Below the pieces are notes generated by a model, which saw only the letters and a list, made by a program, of their open reading frames with translations, was not told where the DNA came from and did no database searches. From Lamellibrachia columna (Eukaryota > Annelida > Polychaeta > Sabellida > Siboglinidae): DNA of 64,000 nucleotides. The position numbers and the translations under genes are program-made. This document shows positions 33,076-46,500 of this stretch, one piece after another. Numbering within the stretch: the stretch's first letter is position 1; each line of letters opens with the position of its first letter. The stretch is from positions 8,228,693 through 8,292,692 of the forward strand of contig OY759265.1 of assembly GCA_963662155.1 (NCBI GenBank), read 5' to 3'.

Positions 33076-34648
33076 AACTCCAGGCCTACTGCTGCGAGTG
33101 TGAATGGAATGTTTGACTTTGTGTCCAGGCTTACTACTGTGAGTGTGAATGGAATGGTTGATTATATGTCCAGACCTACTACTGTGAGTGTGAATGGACT
33201 GGTTGACTATATGTCCAGACGTACTGCTGCGAGTGTGAATGGAATGGTTGACTTTGTGTCCAGGCTTACTACTGTGAGTGTGAATGGAATGGTTGATTAC
33301 ATGTCCAGACCTACTACTGTGAGTGTGAATGGAATGGTTGACTACATGTCCAGACCTACTGCTGCGAGTGTGAATGGAATGGTTGACTTTGTGTCCAGGC
33401 TTACTACTGTGAGTGTGAATGGAATGGTTGATTATATGTCCAGACCTACTACTGTGAGTGTGAATGGAATGGTTGACTTTGTGTCCAGGCTTACTACTGT
33501 GAGTGTGAATGGAATGGTTGATTACATGTCCAGACCTACTACTGTGAGTGTGAATGGACTGGTTGACTACATGTCCAGACTTACTGCTGCGAGTGTGAAT
33601 GGAATGGTTGACTTTGTGTCCAGGCTTACTACTGTGAGTGTGAATGGAATGGTTGATTATATGTCCAGACCTACTACTGTGAGTGTGAATGGAATGGTTG
33701 ACTTTGTGTCCAGGCTTACTACTGTGAGTGTGAATGGAATGGTTGATTACATGTCCAGACCTACTACTATGAGTGTGAATGGACTGGTTGACTACATGTC
33801 CAGACTTACTGCTGCGAGTGTGAATGGAATGGTTGACTTTGTGTCCAGGCTTACTACTGTGAGTGTGAATGGAATGGTTGATTACATGTCCAGACCTACT
33901 ACTGTGAGTGTGAATGGAATGGTTGACTTTGTGTCCAGGCTTACTACTGTGAGTGTGAATGGAATGGTTGATTACATGTCCAGACCTACTACTGTGAGTG
34001 TGAATAGAATGGTTGACTTTGTGTCCAGGCTTACTACTGTGAGTGTGAATGGAATGGTTGATTACATGTCCAGACCTACTACTGTGAGTGTGAATGGAAT
34101 GGTTGACTTTGTGTCCAGGCTTACTACTGTGAGTGTGAATGGAATGGTTGACTTTGTGTCCAGGCTTACTACTGTGAGTGTGAATGGAATGGTTGATTAC
34201 ATGTCCAGACCTACTACTGTGAGTGTGAATGGAATGGTTGACTTTGTGTCCAGGCTTACTACTGTGAGTGTGAATGGAATGGTTGACTTTGTGTCCAGGC
34301 TTACTACTGTGAGTGTGAATGGAATGGTTGATTACATGTCCAGACCTACTACTGTGAGTGTGAATGGAATGGTTGATTACATGTCCAGGCCTACTGCTGC
34401 GAGTGTGAATGGAATGGTTGACTTTGTGTCCAGGCTTACTACTGTGAGTGTGAATGGAATGGTTGATTACATGTCCAGACCTACCGCTGCGAGTGTGAAT
34501 GGGTTGGTTGACTTTGTGTCCAGGCTTACTACTGTGAGTGTGGATGGAATGGTTGATTACATGGCCAGACCTACTACTGTGAGTGTGAACGGAATGGTTG
34601 ACTACATGTCCAGACCTACTAATGTGAGTGTGAATGGAATGGTTGACT
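33076..34648. repeat. 45-bp minisatellite, array 2
   Basis: About 35 units of 45 bp, the same family as array 1 (23232-24410). Alternating subtypes (gactttgtgtccaggcttac and gattacatgtccagacctac, plus a ggactggttgac type) form a 90-bp dimer and, in part, a 225-bp five-unit higher-order repeat. Because 45 is a multiple of three, both strands are open throughout: 533 residues on + and a longer frame on - that runs on into the gypsy RNase H. Confidence 0.96.
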
Positions 34649-34649
34649 A

Positions 34650-35562
34650 AGTAAAAATATATATAAATATACACAAATGGCATGTATTAAAAGCATACTT
34701 GACCAATAAATTATTTAACCACTGGATTTTTACAGTAAATAAAAGTGTAAAAATAATTCACAAAAAGTAGATTATCGGACCTTTATAATTCTTGAAGAAA
34801 TATTTATGGAAACTTGCAGAAGATGTGAATGATGTCGATAGAAGATGTAGGTACTTCTACCAATAAACAAGCATAATTTATATGCATATTTTGGGTACCA
34901 ATGACAATCTAACAAGGTTGTTTTTATGAAATTACGATAGCACAGAATTGCTTTTAGAGAAAATTTAAATGTTTACCAAACACCCTTTTCTATGACTAAA
35001 AAACTTGAGACAGTCCCGTCTGTTTACACTGGATAATGCAGCTTGCTTGGTGAGATACTCCCTATACAGCTATTACAGCTGCACTGCATGGGAGGTAGTA
35101 GCAGAGCTGGTAATAGTGAGTTTAGAGATCGAGACCACCAGCGTGACATGATGCTAATATTTATTATAAAAATACATAAATATTATAGTAATTGTGTTCG
35201 TCGCTTGGTGTCATATTATCATGTTAGTGCACATTGATTATCTCTGGGAGTGGAAAATTTTGTTGCACCGAACGCAGGCATCTTACATTTAATGCAGTGT
35301 GCACAGTGACAATTACGTCGAAATTCACCCTCCACAATAAATTGGACGAATTGCCCATTTTCAACCTACATAGTAGTTAGGTATTTTTTGCACACAAACT
35401 TAGAAAGGGCTGCACGCCCCGTTATTAACCAAATACACATACACCGGGGATTTATGGGTAATGGAACTGCTTAGGCACACGAAATGTTGTTGCACCAAAA
35501 GAGATAATGAATGGGTAAACTATTACTATTTGTGACAGGGAGCAACACGCGCGCAATCCAAA
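34650..35562. other. Upstream region of hinderin
   Basis: AT-rich with no exon seen. The last ~50 bp before the ATG are mildly CpG-containing (aacacgcgcgcaatccaaaATGG) and probably hold the 5'UTR. No TATA box is evident. Confidence 0.4.
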
Positions 35563-36825
35563 ATGGCTGCAGACAGCGAAGATTGTTTTCGTTCGATCGA
35601 AGTGTTCTGGTCTAAAGATGGTAAATGACACATTTAAATATGATCTGCATTATGAATACCAACATGAGTTGGAACAGTCAAGGCAGACGAAATTACAAGT
35701 TGCTGCGTTGTTGATATCATTTATTTTATATTAATTTAGCGAATAATTGTGTTCAAAAATCAGTAACGTAGCGATCTGTCTGAACATGTCTTGGCTCTAG
35801 AGTCTTGCCTGGCTTGACTAGGCTATTTGGAATATTATTAAAATGTGGTAAACGTGTATATATTTCATCAAGTATGAAATTAAAACGTCATGGACATGGG
35901 CCATGAATGCCTATTAATGGGGTGCCCAAAACGTATCCCCATCATCCGGCTCCGGACAGGATAAGACATGACGTCATAAGTATAAGTACATAACTGACAT
36001 AAGTGACTGTCGTGATAACAATATTTACAAAATATCAGAATACACAACATTATCACAGAAATGTCCATCTATGTTTTGGTGCTACCAGTCAGTAGCTTGA
36101 TGGCTTCTTGGAATCCCAATTGCAACGTAATATTGGAAGTCATACTATGATTCATAGTAATGTCTAGCAACTCCTCGCCATTGTAAAAAGGGTTATGTGG
36201 TGAATTTTGAAAAATAAAAATGTACCGACGCCTTCATGGGATCGTTCATGAACCCCTGAAAGCGTCTATGGGGAGTACCATATGACATGCATGCATGCAT
36301 ACATACATACATACATACATACACTAGCTGCATTATAGTAAAATATCTCCAACCCTAATTAAGCATATCACAGCCCTTGAAAATGTCCAGTGACAGTGTA
36401 GAGCTACCAAATTAATTCCTGGTTTTCGAGACCTTGCCTATAAAGAGCGTTTACAGAGGCTAATATTACCATTTCTGGCTTATCTTTGACTCGGAGGCGA
36501 CATGATAGAAGTATATAAGATATTAACAGGGAAATAGTTACATTGATAGACAATATGACTCTGACACGAGGACATAACCTAAAAATAAAAAAATATGCGG
36601 ATTAAACATAAGAAAATATTAATTTGTACACAGGTGCAGACGTATGGAATAGCCAGTCTGTGGTGGAGGCTCCATCTATGGTGAAGCCATCCCATCAAAC
36701 TAGTATATGCTGCCCCACTCCTATCCTGGAAATTGTCAGACGCATGCACAGAATCCTGACAATAGCAATAAATGAAAGAGTTGGCACAAGATGCTTAAAT
36801 GCTTTTATACACACATATATATATA

Positions 36826-36885
<60 letters not shown>

Positions 36886-39800
36886 ATACATATACAGAAC
36901 TGTGGCGGTGAAACATTTCATAAAGCTCAGAAAATGTAACATTACTTTCAATTCAACTTGTAACTGCTGCAACTTGACATAGAAAGACTTTGCAAAATTT
37001 TATTTGGCTAATCCGTCATGTTGTCATCCTTCGGGTGAAATGTTATTTTTTTATAAAAAATATTCAAAATGTGTTTCACTGTATTCTGATAACTTTGTAT
37101 ATTTATTATATCTAAAGTTCAATTTTATAGCAATTACATACCTCTAAATCACTTTTATTCATCAATAAAGCATGCCTTTTGCAAGTAATAAATCACTTTT
37201 TTCAATCGTTTTCTTAAAAAAACGTGTTTTCTGCATTTGGAAAACGGATATCTCTGTGAGTAATTATCCAAATAAGGTTTTGTATGTTGCATTCTGCATT
37301 CTATATAAAACACAACATTTTAACAAATGCTCTGGTCATTGTACAGTAGAATGTGTACTGAACATAGATTTGCAAGAATTATAATCATATATGTGTTCAG
37401 TATAGAATGTCAGTATTTCTAAATGTGCCAATATTTGCTCAAAATGGCAGACATTTTGTTTGTTACCATGGAAATGGGGGTCTGGCTGTAAAAAAGTTCA
37501 TGTTTTTTTTACTCAGTAAGACCCATTCTATACTTTTGGCATAAAAATTGCACGATTTGCACAGATAAAAACATTATTCTATCTACCTGCCATGTGTGGC
37601 CTTTAAAAATCGGTGTGCACACTAATATGGTATTGTGGCATCTTATACATCAGAATTGATTTATGTATAATTCTAAATAATATTTTGTTCTAGCTACAGA
37701 CACAGAGGACAATAATATGGCATATGTACCAGGTATGTATAGCTTCAACAAATAAAATCTACTCTGCTATTAGTTTATAATAAACATGTAATAAACATGT
37801 TACATGTAAATGTTACCTGTAAATGATTTTGTAATGGTGATGTCAGCACAAATTTGTCACATGCTGTTTACCACACAATGCGATAAGCTTCAGATGGCAA
37901 GTGGTCAAGGAAGCCATTGGTGTAAAGCTTGAGATGGCAAGTGGTCAAGGAAGCCATTGGTGTAAAGTTTCAGATGGCAAGTAGTCAAGGAAGCCATTGG
38001 TGTAAAGCTTCAGATGGCAAGTGGTCAAGGAAGCCATTGGTGTAAAGTTTCAGATGGCAAGTGGTCAAGGAAGCCATTGGTGTAAAGTTTCAGATGGCAA
38101 GTGGTCAAGGAAGCCATTGGTGTAAAGCTTCAGATGGCAAGTGGTCAAGGAAGCCATTGGTGTAAAGCTTCAGATGGCAAGTGGTCAAGGAAGCCATTGG
38201 TGTAAAGCTTCAGATGGCAAGTGGTCAAGGAAGCCATTGGTGTAAAGCTTCAGATGGCAAGTGGTCAAGGAAGCCATTGGCATAAAGCTTGAGATGGCAA
38301 GTAGTCAAGGAAGCCATTGGTGTAAAGTTTCAGATGGCAAGTGGTCAAGGAAGCCATTGGTGTAAAGCCTCAGATGGCAAGTGGTCAAGGAAGCCATTGG
38401 TGTAAAGCTTCAGATGGCAAGTGGTCAAGGAAGCCATTGGTGTAAAGTTTCAGATGGCAAGTGGTCAAGGAAGCCATTGGTGTAAAGCTTCAGATGGCAA
38501 GTGGTCAAGGAAGTTATTGGTGTATCATGAGTCCAACATTTTTTATGAACACCACTTGTCCCCATTTCTGTGATATAGTCCCTTAATCTGTGGCCTCACT
38601 TTAAATGATGTTTCCTCCTGTTATATAATGTAAAGTCAAGGTGTGGAGATTAATTATTGTTGCGACTAGAAACATTTATGTAGAAATGGTGTTTATGGCA
38701 GGCATTTTGGCACCAGGGAATCGCCGCCCAACGAAGATAACAGCCAGGAAAACCAGGGAAGTTAAGGCAGCGATACCGCGGAAACAGCCAAAGGTGGAAG
38801 AGCTTCCCATATGTGGGGATGAACCACCCATGAGGGATAAAGTAAAGGTACAGTCTTGGTCTGCTTACAGTAGTTCTTTACATAACGTACAGGTTTTCCC
38901 ACAAATTGCCAAAGCTACAAGAAATCTTAACCCCAATCCATCAAAATTTGATTGCAGAAATGTTTCCACAAATTCCTGAATTCTGGAAAAATATTGGTGT
39001 TAAGCCTCTCTGTAACTACAAATGATATGACTATATGAACATGTACATTTAACCTCATTGTCATCACGACTGTTTAATCATACCACTGTTGTATTTCTAA
39101 AAGAATTATTATTACTAAAATTTATAAAGTGCCATGTATTAGGAACCAGCCCATTCATAGGCACATACAAAACAAACATACAATTAATCATAAAAATAAT
39201 AAATATATAATATTGTAGTTAAAATATTATATAATAATAAAAATATATAGTATTCGATTAACATTAATAAAAAATATAATAAATAAAATACATGATTACT
39301 GGTTGCTGAAGTAATCTTGTGGCTATTTAATTTACGACAGACACGCAATACAAACAACAACAACAAGGGCAGCAACAACAACCATGACAAGGAGGTTGAC
39401 TGGGCAGACAGGTGTAGGAAGGCATCACTCAAAGATCTCTGTAATGAAGACAAGAAGCGAGTCGCTGACCTCATACGTGAACTTGCCAGGTGTGTTGTCT
39501 GGTGTGTCAGCATTTAGCACAACAAAAATGTTGTCTGGAAGTATATCTTGTATTATTTATTTTATTCTAAAAGTTTTTCGTGATTATGTGTGATGTCATG
39601 TGGTCATGTTTGCCAAGTTCTAGGTGAATATTGAAAATTTAGCAAATCCCGTTCAAAGCTAGTATGTTGTATGTGTAATTTAATGTATACATTATTACTT
39701 AATATTGTTAGACAATGTCTAATAACACGCCTGGCTAGAACTTTAGTATTTTCATTGCTAGACAACAGAACTAGTAAGCACAAAGTTTACTAGTCCACCA

Positions 39801-42800
39801 TGCAGGGACTTTACATTGCTAGACAACCGGACTAGTAAGCACAAAGTTTACTACTCCACAATGCAGGGACTTTACATTGCTAGACAACCGGACTAGTAAG
39901 CACAAAGTTTACTAGTCCACTATGCAGGGACTTTACATTGCTAGACAACCGGACTAGTAAGCACAAAGTTTACTAGTCCACTATGCAGGGACTTTACATT
40001 GCTAGACAACCGGACTAGTAAGCACAAAGTTTACTACTCCACAATGCAGGGACTTTACATTGCTAGACAACCGGACTAGTAAGCACAAAGTTTACTACTC
40101 CACAATGCAGGGACTTTACATTGCTAGACAACAGAACTAGTAAGCACAAAGTTTACTAGTCCACCATGCAGGGACTTTACATTGCTAGACAACCGGACTA
40201 GTAAGCACAAAGTTTACTACTCCACAATGCAGGGACTTTACATTGCTAGACAACAGAACTAGTAAGCACAAAGTTTACTAGTCCACCATGCAGGGACTTT
40301 ACATTGCTAGACAACCGGACTAGTAAGCACAAAGTTTACTTCTCCACAATGCAGGGACTTTACATTGCTAGACAACAGAACTAGTAAGCACAAAGTTTAC
40401 TAGTCCACCATGCAGGGACTTTACATTGCTAGACAACCGGACTAGTAAGCACAAAGTTTACTTCTCCACAATGCAGGGACTTTACATTGCTAGACAACAG
40501 AACTAGTAAGCACAAAGTTTACTAGTCCACCATGCAGGGACTTTACATTGCTAGACAACCGGACTAGTAAGCACAAAGTTTACTTCTCCACAATGCAGGG
40601 ACTTTACATTGCTAGACAACAGGACTAGTAAGCACAAAGTTTACTAGTCCACAATGCAGGGACTTTACATTGCTAGACAACAGGACTAGTAAGCACAAAG
40701 TTTACTAGTCCACAATGCAGGGACTTTATTTGTCCAAAAAATATTGTTTGATAAAATATAAATAAAAAATAGTGCAGATGCCTTGCATCACATATGCCAA
40801 AGTTATTCTTTTATATTCTAAATGTCTATTGTGTCTACATAGTACTTGATTGTATTTGAAATATATACTTGATGTAAAAAATCCCTAAGTACAAGTACTG
40901 AAATATTTTACTTATTCTACTTGATTCCAACCCTGCAATATACATTATATTTTATTTTGAACAAATACCGCAAGCAGTTGACCAATCAGAATCTACATTC
41001 TTTTGCCCATATTCTTTTGTGCTTGAGAGGCATCACATAAGCAAAATCAAAATTAATGCATTTAGGAAGGTGCCTTGAAGCAGTTGGTTCTTTTATTATT
41101 TTTGTGTGGGACCAGCCCATTCATAGATGCATACAAAACATACACACTATCATAAAATAATAAATGTACAATATTATAGTTAACATATATAATAAAAAAA
41201 ATTAGTACTTGATTAAGATTAATAAAAAATATATATCAAATAAATAATTATAGTAAACAAATAAATAATTATAGTAGATAAATAAATAATTATAATAAAC
41301 AAATAACTAAAATACATGTTCATAGAGTGTCCTGATTGTAGAGTCGGGGACGAGAAGGAGGGAGCCATGAAGCAGCTGCAAGAGGAACGCCATCAGTTTG
41401 AGAAGCACATCACTGATGTCCTGGGTCAGCAGGAGGCTCTGCTGAAGGAGCGAGAAGGTGAGGCTATGTACGGCAACATTCCTTGTGATGAACACAACAG
41501 GTCCAGAGGCTGCTCTAAACCACGGTCTTCTTTGCAAACAGCTGGTTTGCCACTTTTATTAAGTTTATTTAAATTACTGATTTATTGTTCTAATAACTGG
41601 CTACAGCACCCCCTATTGTTGTATACTTTATGTTGTCAGGAGTACAGACACAGCTGTTGGCGTGTCAGGCCCTACTCCTGCGTTACCAGCAGTTGGTGAG
41701 TGAGCAGCAGGAGAAAGTATCTGTCGTGTCATCAGAAGCAACAACCAAGGTTAGCTCAGTTTGACAGACACTCTGCATCGTCTCTTGCAATGGTAGAGCC
41801 TCGGTTATAATACAGTCATATTGTCACTAATATCAAAGCCTTGTGGCAAGTCCTTTGTTTACTCAAACTTAGTAGTGAGCTGCATAATTCAATTTCTCTG
41901 CATTTTAGCCCTTGCAGACTTGCTTCTTGATTTGTTGAAATCCTTATTTTTGACTTGAAATTCTGTATACATGTACAGGGTTCAATCTAGGATTTGGGCC
42001 AAGTGAGCCACTGGCGCATCCAGGTTGTAAAAGTGGGCCGTTTTGAACAATGTTGCAATGATTGTGCAGCATGCAAGTGTACACATGTCACCCTGATTCC
42101 AATAGGAAGAAGTGATATGTTATAAGAAGCAGCTCGCATTCCACCATCAACATTTATAAAGCATTATTTATTATTATTATAATTTTAATTTGATATATAT
42201 ATATATTATATAACATTAGTTTGTGGGATAACAGGCTCTGGTGCAAGTTTGTCGTTGAAGACAGCAACCCCCTTACGTTACCGGGCCGCAGTTTCGTAGC
42301 AAATCACTCGAGGGGTGCCAGCTTCTAAGTCCGCTTGGGTTAATAATGGATTAAACTACGTAGTATTAATTATTTCAGTAACAGATAGTGATAAAATGTA
42401 AATTTTCTAGGCACATCTATTATCACTAATTATTATTGTATTTCCACATGAATGTTGACGTTTAATACATTATAACAGCATATGTCGATAGTTTAAGCTG
42501 GCACAAAAGTTCACCTTTTCGGCATCACTATTCCGTTTGCCAGCATTCTGTTGGGTACTAGCTGAGGCTTGGATAAGTGCGCACATAGCTAACTAACATG
42601 GAATCTGCAGTTAGTGGCTTCTCTACATCAGCCGATTGTGCACGTATGCAGTTGGTCCAATAGCATTTCATTTGCTGTCAAGTCTTGGCTAACAAAATTG
42701 CATAATAGTCCCTTGGCTAACAAAATTGCATAATAGTCCCTGTTTTGAACGACTGAAGAGATGTTTCTTGTCAATTTATGTAGAATTGTTTTTGCTAAGG

Positions 42801-43513
42801 CACGTCAACTATATTTTTGTGCGCCCAATGCCAGAATTAGGCGATTCAGTTGCGCCAGGAAATCTGCCTAGCATCAAAAGTATTTGTGCTTCGACCACTA
42901 TAAGTTTGTCATTCGATTTGATACTTGTGTGATGAACACAGAAATATTTACGTGATCACGATTTTCCCATTTGAAACAAACCTGTATAAAATGGGATATG
43001 GCTGTATACCTCACAAAATCGCATAAATCTGTATTGCATGTATGGGAAATGCATACTCTGTGGCAGGTCTGCCTTTGGAATAAAGACACTGTTGAATGTA
43101 CACAGAGAACAGAAGACAAGGCAGTCAACAGCAGCTTCACGTTGTCATCTCCCAGATCTGATTGTGCTACATCAGAAAGAAAAGCCGAACTTTACTCGCC
43201 AAGGAAGCCATCAAAGCCAGCTTCAGTGAAGTCTTATGAAGAGGTAGATTCTGTGAAACAAAATTTCTTATTAACTTCTTTTGGTAATGTTTGTTTTCTG
43301 TCTTCGGTTCACTTTCTACCCAAAAAGCTGCCAGTTTTAGCACATAATGAACTTTTATGGTGTCTTTATGTAGCGCGGTATCCAGTCCTTAGAACTGCTC
43401 AAAGTGCTATATGCTTCACATCTAGCAGACCATTTCAGGCTAACAACAACTCCATTTCTCTGGGAAGTATTTAGCAACACTGCAATTTTCTGCACAAAGA
43501 CGTATTATATATA

Positions 43514-43548
<35 letters not shown>

Positions 43549-46500
43549 TAGCCGAGTTACCCAGTAAGAGACAACTTGCACTACCTGGTCAAATATTGGT
43601 AATGCAATGTCAATGGCAACTTCATGCTCCACAAATCGCGTACGACTGCTGGTTTTTGCTATGAGTTATTTAATCTGTACGTCAAATGTCCACATAGATT
43701 CCTTCGTGATATCCCCACCCCCGGGGAGTCGAAGGAATTTTATTTATGTCTTAAATTTACGAACCATCACCGTACGGCCCTGGGCACGCCTACATATTAG
43801 CCCCATACGCACGAAACTGCCGGAGATACGAGGGAACAGACATACAGAGTCAGAAACTACCTTATATATAATAGATAACCACTGTCTGTAGCCAGGTACT
43901 CATTGCTACAGCTGAGTGAACTGAGGCAAAGTGGAATGAATGAAATACATTAACAAAGAACAATGGCAGGACCTGCAGTGCACGGTTATTATGTTTCTGA
44001 AGGAAAGATGAAGTAGCACATTCTTGTTGTAATAATCATACCATTTCAGTTTAGAGTTGGCGTTAAAGTAACTATTCGTTTGTGAAGATTTTGTTTGCCG
44101 CTTTCAGATTGTGCAAATGTTGGAAAACTATCAGTTGCTTTACTGTGGCAGGGCATCACATTTGAGGCAAGCCATAGCTCTCGCTCCCTAACGCTCGCAC
44201 AAATCAATAATCTAGGGAGCGATTTATCACTTGCGTCAATTGTTAAAATCGCTCGCTACCTGCAAGTGTTCGTCTTGACAAGTAGTGTCTTGAGTATTAG
44301 ATTCACTCGGAAAGTCTAACCTCTTTATAACGAAGTGTTCGGGCTCCAATATTCGGAGTTCATGTATCATCCATCACCGGTGATGGCGATCGCAGCCCGC
44401 TGCACCAAGATTGCAAGAACGCCATCAAATCTATGCTGGCCGCAGTGTTTATAAAAAGTTATCAAATGAGTGGACTAACGTTGATGTTTAAATGTCACAT
44501 AATGTTTTATGTCGAACTGAATAAAGTACATGTACAGTTATGGATCAACAATATTTTGCTACGATCTGATTGACCGACTACGCTGTAATGGGAATCGAAA
44601 ATAATAACCTGGATCTGAACTACCGAAAATGTATATGAGTTGACACGGAGTGTAAAAGTTGATTAGACATTGAAAACGATAATTTTAGTAATTGTTCCGC
44701 TTCGTCTTTCAACCGCTCTGAACACATAAATCCACGACGCACATCTCCGGTACCACTTAACATTGATTCACTGTTTCATGTGCGGATGACAAATTCATAT
44801 TTTTGCACACCGAGTTTGTGTTGTGCGTTTGGCATTATGATGCAATGGAAGCATGCCATTTCACCCCAGTTTATATTGGTGTTGCCTACTAAGTTGCGTT
44901 TATGAGTTATGACTATTATATTATAATTCTTATACGTGGCATATTAGTGAATCTAGATTGCAATTTTCAAACCGCCTAATCGAAGTCACTAAAGAAAACA
45001 GTGTCGTGGCCATGGCCCGTGCACAGTACACTGCCTAGGCTACGCCTACGGTAATCTGTGACATGTTGCAATTCAAAACCGTTTCACCAATTGCAATGTA
45101 TGGGGTTTACTAAAGAAAACATTTATTTCTTTGTACAAAAGTCAGCGCCAACAAGCACCAATTAAAATTTCATGGCGACAACAACAGAATCCAAATGGGA
45201 AATGGTGACGCAAATCGCTTGCCTAAATTAATTTGGCATATTTAGACAAGCGATTGTTTTAAAATGTGAAGCCCTGCTGTGGTGTGATTTTGTTAGAACC
45301 TGCTTTTACATCAAGCACTTTACAGTATTCAGAAGTTTCAATTGGATTATAACCTATTGCTTGCAGGTGCCAGAAGTTTCAATTGGATTATAACCTATTG
45401 CTTGCAGGTGCCAGAAGAGAAGTTTGTGGCTCCGCCGCCATCCCAACATCAACCTGCCTGTTATGCCTTGCCACCAGGTGCAGACCCAAGGCTGCTCGAC
45501 TGTAATCGCCTGCTTTATAGCTGCCAACAGGTGATGCCGCCTCCTTTAATTTCGGCCCCTCCTCTTGTGCCCGAACCCATGGATGGGCGGTTTTTGTTGC
45601 GCCACCAACACAACTGCTACTGCCCCTATCACAACCTGGAGCAGGTGCCAAGTCATACGATGCAAGGCTGCACTAGTTACCAAAACTGCACCACACCCCC
45701 TAGTGGTGACATGCAGCACCGCAGCGATGGCACATTGCCAGGACAACGACCATTCACGAAGGTCATCGATCAGGAGATTGCCAAAGAGAGGCAGAGTGCC
45801 AGACCACCTGCAGTCTCAGAGGAGCGACTCTTTGGCATTGGCCCTCTCTCTCTGCCAACTATGTCCAGTACACAACGTAGTGATTATGGCAGCGTTGTGC
45901 CAGGACATGATGATGCCACCGATGGTGTGAACTTTGAGCCACTCCGGCCAGAGAGTGCCCACTCCTCCACACAGGACGGGACGCAGGGACACAGCTGCGA
46001 TAACAATAATGTCTTACCAGGTGACACCACCAGTGTGCCGGAGAACCTCACGGAGGACGAGTTCATTCGCTACTACCAGCAGCTGACTCCAGCGGAGAGG
46101 AAGCGACAGTTACAGACTCAGAAGGCAGCGCTCCTGAAAGAACAGCAGTATCTACGCAAGGTATATCACTTGCAATTACATACTTGCATGGTGATAACAC
46201 TGTACTGCCTGTGATAAAATTGAGATTCACATTCACTGCATGCGTACTGTTAATTTCAAAGCTGAGATTATGTTTCAAATGAGGAACAAAAAAAAACAAA
46301 AATTTGCCATATTGCCATGGATTAAAAATGTGTTCAGCACTGTTCATTTTGAACCGTGATGTGTATCAGTGATTTATGAATAAAAAATAACAAGTTATTA
46401 TTTGTAGTAAAAAAATACCAGTTGCTACTACCATTCATAATACAATGTATCAAATTTAAAACTGATGTTAAACGTGGCTTTAGACCTCACCTTGAATTAT

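Noticed and set aside
33049..34683. Long repeat-protein frames (533 residues on +, 669 on -) as genes
   Set aside because: Unit length 45 is divisible by 3, so openness on both strands is expected by chance; array 1 of the same family is broken by stops and shifts.
36624..36982. Frames rich in YIYIYI/IHTH here and at 62691-63061
   Set aside because: TA/TG microsatellites translated; low complexity only.
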